Shown here: positions 1 to 7,133 of the stretch, one piece after another
How positions within the stretch are numbered: the first letter of the stretch is position 1
How the letters are laid out: each line of letters begins with the position of its first letter
Assembly: GCA_019115685.1 (NCBI GenBank)
Contig: DXDC01000089.1
Location: 1-10,466, forward strand
DNA length: 10,466 bases
Direction of reading: 5' to 3'
DNA from: Candidatus Agrococcus pullicola
GTDB taxonomy: Bacteria > Actinomycetota > Actinomycetes > Actinomycetales > Microbacteriaceae
Program-made: the position numbers and the translations under genes
Notes under the pieces: model-generated
Databases searched by the model: none
Told to the model about the DNA's origin: nothing
The model's input: the letters and a program-made list of their open reading frames with translations, nothing else

Positions 1-1361
1 CATCCCAGACTTCCGTCGCCGGCGCCCCCGCGACGAACAGGAAGGTCTTCATCGGCAGCCTCTCGGGCAGCGCGATCGAATGGTTCGACTTCTTCCTATA
101 CGCAACGGCAGCGGCAATCATCTTCGACAAGTACTTCTTCCCGTCGGAAGACCCGCTCGTCTCGCTGATGCTGTCGTATCTGTCGTTGTCGCTGACGTTC
201 TTCATCCGCCCGTTCGGCGGCGTCATTTTCGCGCACATCGGCGACCGCATCGGCCGCAAGAAAACGCTCGTCATCACGCTCTCGCTCATGGGCGGCGCAA
301 CCGTGGCGATCGGGCTACTGCCGACCTTCGAAACGGCCGGCATCCTCGCTCCCATCCTCTTGGTGCTGTGCCGCATCATCCAGGGCCTCGCGATCGGCGG
401 CGAGTGGGGCGGCGCGCTGCTGCTCGCCTACGAGTACGCGCCGAAGAACCGCCGCGGCCTGTTCGGCTCCGTGCCGCAGATGGGCATCACGATCGGCATG
501 CTCATGGCAACGCTCGCGTTCTCAGCCGTGAGCCAGCTGCCGACGGAGCAGTTCGAGAGCTGGGGCTGGCGGATTCCGTTCATCGCCTCGATCGTGCTGG
601 TGTTCGTCGGGCTCTGGATCCGGCACAGTCTCGCCGAGACCCCCGCATTCAGGCAGGCGAAGGAAACCGGTGAGGTCGCGAAACTGCCGATCAGTGACAC
701 GTTCCGGTATCACTGGCGCTCCGTGCTCGTCGCGATCGGTGCGAAGGTCATCGAGACCGCCCCCTTCTATGTGTTCGCGACATTCGTTGTCAGCTACGCG
801 ACCGGCGTGCTCGACTATCAGCGCTCGACCGTGCTGAACGCCGTGAGTGCGGGTGCGCTCGTGAGCACGATCCTGATTCCGTTCATGGGCAGGCTTTCCG
901 ACCGCGTCGGCAGACCCACGGTATACATCACCGGCACAGCGCTGATCGGCCTGTTCGCAGCTCCGTTCTTCATGCTGCTCGGGCTGCAGATGAACTGGGC
1001 CGCCTACGCCGCCGTCATTATCGGCCTCGGCATCATCTGGCCTCCCATCACGGCGACACTCGGCACGCTGACCTCCGAGATCTTCAGCACACGCGTGCGC
1101 TACACGGGTGTCACGCTCGGCTACCAGATCGGTGCGGCCGTCGCCGGCGGAACGGCGCCGCTGATCGCCACCTGGTTGCTCGCCCAGTACGACAACTCGT
1201 GGGTGCCGATCGCGATCTACCTCGCTGCTCTCGCTGTCATCTCTATCGTCGCGGTGGCTCTCGCCGGCCCCGTACGACGTATCGAATCGGCACGCCTGGC
1301 AGAACTCGGCATCAGCTACGACGCCAAGGAGACCGACGAAGCTGCCGAACTCACGAAGTAG
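1..1361 (+). CDS. MHS-family MFS metabolite:proton symporter (5' end outside window)
   Basis: Major facilitator transporter of the metabolite:H+ symporter (MHS) branch, in the cytoplasmic membrane; relatives carry shikimate, alpha-ketoglutarate, proline/betaine or citrate together with protons. The reading frame is open from base 3, giving 452 visible residues, and only a short N-terminus seems missing because the conserved first-helix stretch GSLSGSAIEWFDFFLY already appears at residues 18-33. The loop between helices 2 and 3 carries GDRIGRKK (about residues 80-87), the MFS motif A. RIIQGLAIGGEWGGAL (about 124-139) is the typical MHS helix-4 motif. A second motif-A copy, GRLSDRVGRP, lies near residue 300 in the C-terminal half, as expected for a two-fold repeated 12-helix carrier. 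The next two genes encode imino-acid-type enzymes on the same strand, so a proline-, hydroxyproline- or betaine-like substrate is my inference; sequence alone cannot fix it. Confidence 0.9.
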   Translation, partial: SQTSVAGAPATNRKVFIGSLSGSAIEWFDFFLYATAAAIIFDKYFFPSEDPLVSLMLSYLSLSLTFFIRPFGGVIFAHIGDRIGRKKTLVITLSLMGGATVAIGLLPTFETAGILAPILLVLCRIIQGLAIGGEWGGALLLAYEYAPKNRRGLFGSVPQMGITIGMLMATLAFSAVSQLPTEQFESWGWRIPFIASIVLVFVGLWIRHSLAETPAFRQAKETGEVAKLPISDTFRYHWRSVLVAIGAKVIETAPFYVFATFVVSYATGVLDYQRSTVLNAVSAGALVSTILIPFMGRLSDRVGRPTVYITGTALIGLFAAPFFMLLGLQMNWAAYAAVIIGLGIIWPPITATLGTLTSEIFSTRVRYTGVTLGYQIGAAVAGGTAPLIATWLLAQYDNSWVPIAIYLAALAVISIVAVALAGPVRRIESARLAELGISYDAKETDEAAELTK

Positions 1362-1440
1362 CCGCCGCGGGCCCACAGCCTGGTAGACCGGGCTGTGGGC
1401 CCGCCGCAACGGCGAATGAATCGCCATCGAAAGGACAACC
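1362..1440 (+). other. Intercistronic strong hairpin (1367-1404) and leader of the OCD-family gene
   Basis: Right after the transporter stop is a perfect inverted repeat, CGGGCCCACAGCC (1368-1380) with GGCTGTGGGCCCG (1391-1403). Inner pairs (a U-G wobble and GG/CC) extend it to 16 bp closed by a UAGA tetraloop, and G1367/C1404 adds one more pair outside. No T-run follows, so it is not a classical intrinsic terminator. It may be a factor-assisted or partial terminator, or an mRNA-stabilising element that gives transporter and enzymes different message levels. A smaller hairpin, GGCG (1411-1414) with CGCC (1422-1425), follows. The AAAGGA Shine-Dalgarno (1430-1435) lies 5 bases before the GTG start at 1441. 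Confidence 0.7.
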
Positions 1441-2364
1441 GTGTTCGACATCACCGCACTTCCTCTCATCAACGCGGCGCAGATCGCCGAACGCGTTTCG
1501 ATGCTGGATGCGACCCGCGCGCTCCAAAAAGCCCTGCAGGAGTTCGACCCGGCGGATGCGCTGCAGCGACGGATAGAGCACGTCGAGCACGGTCAGCTGC
1601 TGCTGATGCCCGCCGAGGTGGGCCGTTTCGCTGGCCAGAAGTTCGCTACCGTCGCACCGGCCAACACCGAGCGCGGACTCGACCGTATTCAAGCGGTGTA
1701 CATCCTGCTCGATGCTGAAACGCTGAGCCCCGTCGCCCTGATGGACGGCACGGAGTTGACGAGCATCCGTACTCCGGCGGTTTCGGCAGCGATCATCGAC
1801 CTGCTCGCGGTTCCGGGCGCGCGCGAACTCGTCGTATTCGGCACCGGTCCGCAGGGCATCCGGCACGTCGAGGCGATGCTGGCTATCAGGCCGCAGCTCG
1901 AACGCGTAACGCTCATCGGCCGCAATCAAGGCAAAGCGCAAGCGGCAGCGGATGCGGCAAGCAAGTACGGCGTGCCGGTGGCGGTCGGCACGGGTGAGGA
2001 GATCGCGTCGGCAGACATCATCGTCACGGCTACAACCGCCGCGGCACCGCTGTTCGATGACGATGCCATTACCGGTTCTCCTGCAATCGCCGCCGTCGGA
2101 TCGCACGAAACTGACCGCCGCGAGCTGCCCGGCGCGCTCGTCGCCCGTTCGCAGACCGTCATCGAATCCGTTGAGGTAGCTCTACGGGAGTGCGGTGACG
2201 CGACGATGGCCATCGCTGAGGGGCTCATGAGCGCGGACGGCCTCGTGCCGATGATCGACATCGTACGGGGATCGGCGGAACCCGATTTCACGCGCCCGCG
2301 CATCATCAAGACCGCCGGCATGGGTTGGCAGGATCTCGTCGTAGCTTCGTTACTCGCCGACTGA
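1441..2364 (+). CDS. Ornithine cyclodeaminase / mu-crystallin family enzyme (possible delta1-pyrroline-2-carboxylate reductase)
   Basis: Cytoplasmic NAD(P)-dependent enzyme of 307 residues, within the family's usual 300-350. It starts at GTG behind AAAGGA with 5-base spacing. The family core is clear: GQKFATVAPANTERGL (65-80) with the substrate-contacting Lys67, then LMDGTELTSIRT (100-111) with Arg110, a Rossmann glycine motif VVFGTGPQG (131-139), an acidic site in GSHETDRREL (220-229, Asp225) and the C-terminal KTAGMGWQDL (290-299). The family includes ornithine cyclodeaminase, alanine dehydrogenase, ketimine reductase and delta1-pyrroline-2-carboxylate reductase. The gene lies 10 bases upstream of a proline-racemase-family gene. 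That pairing is known from trans-3-hydroxy-L-proline and D-proline type pathways, where this enzyme reduces pyrroline-2-carboxylate to L-proline. I favour a reductase role over ornithine cyclodeamination, but only by context. Confidence 0.85.
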   Translation: MFDITALPLINAAQIAERVSMLDATRALQKALQEFDPADALQRRIEHVEHGQLLLMPAEVGRFAGQKFATVAPANTERGLDRIQAVYILLDAETLSPVALMDGTELTSIRTPAVSAAIIDLLAVPGARELVVFGTGPQGIRHVEAMLAIRPQLERVTLIGRNQGKAQAAADAASKYGVPVAVGTGEEIASADIIVTATTAAAPLFDDDAITGSPAIAAVGSHETDRRELPGALVARSQTVIESVEVALRECGDATMAIAEGLMSADGLVPMIDIVRGSAEPDFTRPRIIKTAGMGWQDLVVASLLAD

Positions 2365-2374
2365 CTGGACAACA

Positions 2375-3361
2375 ATGCGCATCACCACGGAGGACTGGCA
2401 CACGGCGGGTGAACCGTTCCGCATCGTTCGCGACGTCGGAACGCGCGGTACGACTGTCGCAGAACGTCGAGTGCACGCCATGACCGGCGAGCTCGACGAG
2501 CTGCGCAGATTCCTGTGCCTCGAGCCGCGCGGTCACGACGACATGTACGGCGGTTTCATAACTCCCCCCGATGACAACGGGGCAGACTTCGGTGTGCTCT
2601 TCTGGCACAAGGACGGGTTCTCGACCGCGTGCGGACACGGCTCCATGGCGCTCGGCGCCTGGGCGGTCGACCACGGTCTGGTAGAGGCTTCTGCCGACGG
2701 CGACACGACTGTCACGATCGACGTGCCGAGCGGACGAGTGCAGTCGACGGTGCATCGAGAGGCTGGTCGCACGACGTCGGTGACCTTCCGGAACGTGGCA
2801 TCCCGCGTGCTGCAGGTCGGCATCCCGCTGGAGACCTCGCGCGGCCGGGCCGACGTGGATCTCGTGTTCGCGGGTGCCGTGTACGCGACGCTGCCCGCAT
2901 CGGCTGTCGGGCTCAAGGTCGTGCCGAAGCAGACTTCAGAGCTCATCGCGATCGGCCGAGAAATCAAGTGGGCGCTCAACGAGCACCCGGATGCCCAGCT
3001 GGCGGATGCGCGCCTCTCAGGTGTCTACGGCACGATCCTGTTCGACGACCTCGGCGACCTGCCCGCGGGCCCGTATCAGCGGAACATCACGGTCTTCGCC
3101 GACGGTGAGGTCGACCGCTCGCCGTGCGGTTCCGGCACCGCCGCGAGAACAGCGCTGCTGCACGCGACCGGCAGCCTGGCTGCTGACGGGATGCTCACGC
3201 ACGATTCCATCATCGGCACGCGGTTCTCCGCTCGAGTCGCTGAGGAGCACGAAGACGGCTCGATAACACCCGAGGTGACCGGAACTCCCTTCCGCGTCGG
3301 TACGAGCTCGTTCGAGCGCGACGAGCACGACTCACTGAATCGGGGTTTCTCGCTGCGGTGA
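2375..3361 (+). CDS. Proline racemase family protein (hydroxyproline epimerase, proline racemase or 3-hydroxyproline dehydratase)
   Basis: Cytoplasmic cofactor-independent enzyme of 328 residues, normal length for the family. Both catalytic sites are visible: Cys86 in GFSTACGHGS (81-90, followed by His88) and Cys251 in DRSPCGSGTA (247-256, with Asp247). A Cys/Cys pair is typical of proline racemase and 4-hydroxyproline 2-epimerase; trans-3-hydroxy-L-proline dehydratases usually have Thr at the second site. However, the residues around the first Cys (G-F-S-T-x-CGH) resemble the dehydratase group's GYSTMCGH more than the racemase GYLxMCGH as I recall them, so the exact reaction is open. The ATG lies 10 bases after the preceding stop with only a weak upstream GGA, which suggests translational coupling. 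Together with the symporter and the OCD-family reductase it forms a likely imino-acid catabolic operon; no D-amino-acid oxidase or regulator lies inside the window. Confidence 0.85.
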   Translation: MRITTEDWHTAGEPFRIVRDVGTRGTTVAERRVHAMTGELDELRRFLCLEPRGHDDMYGGFITPPDDNGADFGVLFWHKDGFSTACGHGSMALGAWAVDHGLVEASADGDTTVTIDVPSGRVQSTVHREAGRTTSVTFRNVASRVLQVGIPLETSRGRADVDLVFAGAVYATLPASAVGLKVVPKQTSELIAIGREIKWALNEHPDAQLADARLSGVYGTILFDDLGDLPAGPYQRNITVFADGEVDRSPCGSGTAARTALLHATGSLAADGMLTHDSIIGTRFSARVAEEHEDGSITPEVTGTPFRVGTSSFERDEHDSLNRGFSLR

Positions 3362-3398
3362 CTGAAGGCAGGCTTCTCACCACGGCCCTGTTAACGCG

Positions 3399-4448
3399 CT
3401 AGACGACCCGCCGCAGCCACTTCTCCTGCGAGAACTTCGTCTCGATCAGCTCTTGTGCCTCCGCGAGCTCCTCCGGGCGCACGGTGTCGTCCGTGCCGCC
3501 GTAGAGCCGACGGAACGTGCCGAGCAACGATGCTTGGACGTCGTCGCGGGGCATGCCCGTCTGCGAGCGCAATGGGTCGACGCGCTTCTTCGCGCTGGTG
3601 GTGCCCTTGTCGCTCAGCTTCTCGCGACCGATGCGCAGCACTTCGAGCATCTTGTCGGCGTCGATGTCGTACGACATGGTCGCGTGGTGCAGCACCGCGC
3701 CGGAACCGAGACGCTTCTGCGCCGCGCCGCCGATCTTGCCTTCCGGAGACGTAATGTCGTTGAGTGGCTCGTATCTCGCGTCGATGCCGAGCTCGCGTAG
3801 CCCTTCGAGCACCCACGAGTCGAGAAACTCGTACGACTCGGCAAAGCTCATGCCCCGCACGAGCTCGCCCGGCACATACAACGAATACGTGATGACGTTG
3901 TCGGCCTCGGCGAACATCGCGCCGCCGCCGGTGATGCGCCGCACCACCTGCACATCGTGCTTTCTCGCCCCATCTCCGTCGATCTCATTCCGATACGACT
4001 GGAAAGAGCCGATGTAGGCGCCCGCCTTGCTGAGCGACCAGAAGCGCAGCGTCGGGCCCCGCCTCCCTTCCCCGACTTCCCGCGTGAGCACCTCGTCGAG
4101 CGCGACGTGCTCGATCGGCTCGCGGGCATCGTCGATAATGATCGACCAGTCGTAGTCCTCGAATGAACTCGCGTGCCGCAGTGCGCGACGCACCGCGACA
4201 CCAACCGACTCAGGGGTGAATCCCAGCAGGTTCGCGTCCGCAGGAAGTGCCTCGCGGACTGCCTCACCAATACGGGATGCCGGCGCGGAAGCAGGCAGTC
4301 CTTCTACGGCGGCGTTGATCGCGTCGAGCGCTTCGTCCGGTTCGAGAAAGAAATCACCCGCGAGTTGAAAATTCGCGATCTTGCCGTCGACTTCTTCAAG
4401 ATCAACAACCACGAGCTTTCCGCCCGGGACCTTGTACTCGCCGTGCAC
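3399..4448 (-). CDS. Lipoate-protein ligase A family protein with N-terminal LplB-like domain
   Basis: Predicted to activate lipoate with ATP and attach it to lipoyl domains of 2-oxoacid dehydrogenases or the glycine cleavage H protein. It has 349 residues and starts at GTG behind a strong AAGGAGG (5-base spacing), facing the racemase gene convergently across 37 bases. Residues 1-90 contain YKVPGGKLVVVDLE (5-18) and AGDFFLEPDE (30-39), which resemble the small accessory domain normally placed C-terminally in LplA or encoded apart as LplB. Residues 100-345 form the catalytic domain: RRITGGGAMFAEADN (170-184), the family's RRxxGGGAVFHD lipoate-pocket motif, and LNDITSPEGKIGGAAQKR (229-246) with the predicted catalytic Lys238, then LHHATMSYDID (253-263). 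Accessory domain in front of catalytic domain is a permuted order. Lipoyl transferase or octanoyltransferase activity is the main alternative. Confidence 0.85.
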   Translation of the reverse strand: MHGEYKVPGGKLVVVDLEEVDGKIANFQLAGDFFLEPDEALDAINAAVEGLPASAPASRIGEAVREALPADANLLGFTPESVGVAVRRALRHASSFEDYDWSIIIDDAREPIEHVALDEVLTREVGEGRRGPTLRFWSLSKAGAYIGSFQSYRNEIDGDGARKHDVQVVRRITGGGAMFAEADNVITYSLYVPGELVRGMSFAESYEFLDSWVLEGLRELGIDARYEPLNDITSPEGKIGGAAQKRLGSGAVLHHATMSYDIDADKMLEVLRIGREKLSDKGTTSAKKRVDPLRSQTGMPRDDVQASLLGTFRRLYGGTDDTVRPEELAEAQELIETKFSQEKWLRRVV

Positions 4449-4541
4449 TTCGCCTCCTTGTTCAGTGTCGAATCAAGCCTACGCTGTGTGCTTCACCCTG
4501 TGCGGCAAAAAACTCGGACCCAGTTGCCGCAACATACCGCG
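4449..4541 (-). promoter_or_regulatory. Promoter/operator region of the lipoate ligase with paired TTGC-S-GCAA sites
   Basis: This gap follows the hydrolase stop and precedes the ligase start. It holds an 8-bp perfect inverted repeat, TGCGGCAA (4501-4508) and TTGCCGCA (4524-4531). Each arm is also nearly or fully self-palindromic: TTGCCGCAA (4524-4532) is a perfect palindrome around one base, and GTGCGGCAA (4500-4508) differs at one position. Their centres are 24 bp apart, about two helical turns. On the minus strand a possible -10, TAGGCT (4484-4479), lies downstream of the sites, and no well-spaced -35 is seen. Two operator copies for a dimeric regulator are plausible; a hairpin terminating the hydrolase message is an alternative, although no T-run follows the second arm. 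Confidence 0.35.
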
Positions 4542-5423
4542 CTATGCTCTCGGGCGCTGCAGGAGCTTACTCGCCAGCCACTGCTCGATGAACTCCATGA
4601 CTTCGCCGCGGTTGGTTTCATTGAAGATCTCGTGCCGTGCCCCTGGGAAGATCGCGAGCGTCACATCGCTGAGTCCGCTGCGCTGACGGTAGTCCTCCGC
4701 AAGTTTGCCCAGTGACGTGGGATTCGACAGCGAGTCATCCGAACCCGAAGTGATGAGCAGCGGCACATCTGCGCTGAGCCTCTTTGCGGGCCTCCCCAGA
4801 AGTTTGGCTGCTTCAACCGCTCCAAACAACTGCTGCACTCGAGCTTCGAAAGCAAGCGGGTCATCGACCCATGCCTGCACCATGCCTTCATCACGAGTGA
4901 GCCATTCTCCGCCGGTGTCACCGAGGTGCGCGTGCCGCTTGTTCAGGTCGCCACTGTTCATGTGCCCTATCCGACGCCAAGCGGTACCCGTCAGCACGAC
5001 CGCGTCGACGAGCGAGGCGTCTTCGTTGAGGAGCGCCTGCGTCGTCAACGACCCCCAGGAGTGAGCGATGAGACCGAGCGGCAGGTCGGGATGGTCCGCA
5101 CGCACAAGTCGCAGCATCTCGGCGAGATCGCGTCGAACGCGTCGAACACCCCCCGCGCCGAGCTTGCCGAGCTTCGAGGTGTCGCCTTTGTGCTGCCGGA
5201 TGCCCGTGGCACCGTGCCCGCGCTGGTCGTAGCTGACAACTCGGTAGCCGTTGTTGGCGAAGAACTGCGCAACGTGCTCGTAGCGCAGCGCGTGCTCGGC
5301 CACGCCGTGAAGCAGCAGGATCTGCGCAACCGGCTTCGCGGGTGTCCATTCGTATCGGTAGAGCTCGACGCCGTCGTCCATGGCCAGCCGAGCTTCTCGA
5401 CGCACAACATCGAATTGCGGCAC
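4542..5423 (-). CDS. Alpha/beta hydrolase, monoacylglycerol lipase / lysophospholipase-like
   Basis: A 293-residue serine hydrolase of the MGL/lysophospholipase type, with no signal peptide, so it is probably cytoplasmic or membrane-associated. It starts at GTG behind AGGAGGA. The oxyanion motif is LLHGVAEHALRY (37-48), matching the family's HGxxEHxxRY. YDQRGHGATG (65-74) is the cap-preceding DxRGHG motif. The nucleophile elbow is AHSWGS (120-125) with Ser122; it has Ala, Trp and Ser where the usual form is GHSMGG. The acid is Asp230 in GSDDSL (227-232) and the base is His264 in GARHEIFNE (261-269), as in monoglyceride lipases. The likely substrate is a monoacylglycerol or other small lipid ester; a different ester is possible. 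It follows the PH-domain membrane genes on the same strand with a 45-base gap containing a hairpin, so cotranscription is uncertain. Confidence 0.88.
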   Translation of the reverse strand: MPQFDVVRREARLAMDDGVELYRYEWTPAKPVAQILLLHGVAEHALRYEHVAQFFANNGYRVVSYDQRGHGATGIRQHKGDTSKLGKLGAGGVRRVRRDLAEMLRLVRADHPDLPLGLIAHSWGSLTTQALLNEDASLVDAVVLTGTAWRRIGHMNSGDLNKRHAHLGDTGGEWLTRDEGMVQAWVDDPLAFEARVQQLFGAVEAAKLLGRPAKRLSADVPLLITSGSDDSLSNPTSLGKLAEDYRQRSGLSDVTLAIFPGARHEIFNETNRGEVMEFIEQWLASKLLQRPRA

Positions 5424-5442
5424 GAAATCCTCCTGAACGCTG

Positions 5443-5468
5443 CGGGCTCGGTCGTGGTCGCGAGCCCG
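5443..5468 (-). terminator. Hairpin directly after the YdbT-like stop codon
   Basis: A perfect 8-bp inverted repeat, CGGGCTCG (5443-5450) and CGAGCCCG (5461-5468), with a 10-base loop. It abuts the TAA stop of the YdbT-like gene (5471-5469) and ends 9 bases before the AGGAGGA ribosome site of the hydrolase. No T-run follows, so it could be a weak or factor-assisted terminator, or a structure that separates translation of the two genes. Confidence 0.4.
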
Positions 5469-7133
5469 TTACGTTTGCACTCTAGCGTTGCTCACCTCGT
5501 GAATTGCAGTGAACGCCCCCTGTGCCAACGGGGCATCGGCTCTGGCAACGAAAGGGTCGAGAATTCCGGGAGCAGCCTTGAGCGCGAACGCCAGGCTGTC
5601 CTTCCGATCGAGATCCGGAGTGTCGTAGCCGCCGGACCCGGCCGCCGTCATCGTGCTCACCGTACGCAACCGCAACAATCGCTGCATAGGAGACTCACTG
5701 ATGACCACGGTGCTCACGGCCGATCGTTGAAGCACCGTAGTAGCACGACTCATCAGCCCGGATCGAGTGATGACGTAGCGATCGGTGAGCGTGTGGCCCA
5801 ACGCTCGATACGCGACTACCGCCGCAAGCAGGAAAATGGGCAACAGCGCAGCGGCTGCCCAGACCAGCGTGTGCGGCACGACGTCGGTAAATGCCAGAAC
5901 GGCGAGCGCCGCCGCAACAGCCGCGGCGACGAATGCGGCAAGCACCAGCCGCCGCAAAAGTGCCCTGCGGGGATGCCGCGCCAGGTTCTTGTGGAATGGA
6001 TTCTCGGTGTCGCCCAAGACGTCGCCGGCAACTTCGCGCGCGCGACGAACCGGGCCACGCGGCAGGATCGCCGCGGGTTCGGCCATCGACCACTCGTCAA
6101 GCCCGGTCGTGATGACGCTGGTATCGCTCGCGCCCATCCACCGCCACAGCACCGGTTCGGAAACCTGTGCGCCGCGAATCCGGTTCTCGTCCCGATTAAT
6201 CTCGCGAGTTGTGAACAGCCCCTTCCTGGTCCGCAGCACAGTTCCGTCTCGGCCGCGCACCCGGGCGAGCTCCAGGTTCCAGTTCTCCGTGAAGTAGTTC
6301 ACCCCAAGCCCGACGGCCCCCAACGCTCCCGCAGCGATAAGGCCGATGAGCGCGGTGCCGAGCCAGCCTATGGAGCTCCAATCCATGAGCCCCACGATGA
6401 TGCCGTAGAGGTCTATACCGAAGGTGCTGAGCAGCCAGAGGGCGCCCCATCCCAGCCCCAGCGCGAGCACATAGGCCCAGATGTTGAACATGTTGAACAC
6501 GAACCAGCTCGGCCGGAAGCGCGCGAACACCCGTATCGGCTCCCCGTGCTCAGGCCCGATGGGAGCGCCACTGCCGTCGGCAGGTTGGTCCTCCTGCTCC
6601 GGCCCCGTTTCACCGCTCGGGGTATCGACATCGTTCGCATCGTTCACATCGGTGAGCAGTTCCGTCTGCAGTGCGCGCGCGTCGTCGGCGCTGAGCGCGT
6701 CGAGGGCCAACGCGGACTCTCCAGCAGCTGCCTGCTGCCCCGCGCCGATATTGACGACGCGCATCTTCGCCACTCGGTGTCTCAGCTTGGCTTCGATGTC
6801 GACAGTGCGAATCCGGTCGCGCTGGATGACGCGGTGCCGTCGCAGAACGACGCCGGTTTTCAGTTCCACGTGCGTCGCTGTGATCCGGTAGCGCGTGAAT
6901 ACCCAGCGCACCACATCGAAGATCGCGCCCACGACGCCGAATATCGCGAGACCGATCAACGGCCAGATTTGACCGCCGGAGTCGACGTCGAACAGCCAAA
7001 TGGCCACAAGAGCGGGCAGGCTGGCAAGAATGCTGATCGCGAGATCCACCCAGATGATGCGCGGGCTCAGCCGCAGCCAGCTCGCCCTCTCGGACGATCG
7101 GCTCTCGAGCTCGTGTCGGTCGGTCACGTTCAT
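5469..7133 (-). CDS. Six-TM membrane protein with three bacterial PH-like (DUF304/bPH2) domains, YdbT-like
   Basis: Integral membrane protein of 554 residues. Three units repeat the same plan, a helix pair followed by a PH-like domain: TM about 28-48 and 55-76 then PH about 80-160; TM about 212-238 and 258-280 then PH about 283-360; TM about 394-416 and 422-443 then PH about 446-530. The first PH unit shows RIRTVDIEAKLRHRVAKMRV (107-126), the family's signature strand region. An acidic, low-complexity linker (about 161-200, rich in D, E, P and G) separates units one and two. In Bacillus the YdbS/YdbT pair has been linked to envelope stress and antimicrobial resistance; the molecular function is not established. 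The ATG overlaps the upstream gene's TGA as ATGA, so the two are translationally coupled and probably form one complex. Confidence 0.85.
   Translation of the reverse strand: MNVTDRHELESRSSERASWLRLSPRIIWVDLAISILASLPALVAIWLFDVDSGGQIWPLIGLAIFGVVGAIFDVVRWVFTRYRITATHVELKTGVVLRRHRVIQRDRIRTVDIEAKLRHRVAKMRVVNIGAGQQAAAGESALALDALSADDARALQTELLTDVNDANDVDTPSGETGPEQEDQPADGSGAPIGPEHGEPIRVFARFRPSWFVFNMFNIWAYVLALGLGWGALWLLSTFGIDLYGIIVGLMDWSSIGWLGTALIGLIAAGALGAVGLGVNYFTENWNLELARVRGRDGTVLRTRKGLFTTREINRDENRIRGAQVSEPVLWRWMGASDTSVITTGLDEWSMAEPAAILPRGPVRRAREVAGDVLGDTENPFHKNLARHPRRALLRRLVLAAFVAAAVAAALAVLAFTDVVPHTLVWAAAALLPIFLLAAVVAYRALGHTLTDRYVITRSGLMSRATTVLQRSAVSTVVISESPMQRLLRLRTVSTMTAAGSGGYDTPDLDRKDSLAFALKAAPGILDPFVARADAPLAQGAFTAIHEVSNARVQT

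Noticed and set aside
522..1472. A 316-codon minus-strand open frame over the transporter gene
   Set aside because: It is antisense to a well-supported MHS transporter, with biased composition and no domain.
3362..3398. Terminator between the convergent racemase and lipoate ligase genes
   Set aside because: Only a 4-bp GAAG/CTTC stem (3364-3376) is visible, with no T-run; too weak to annotate.
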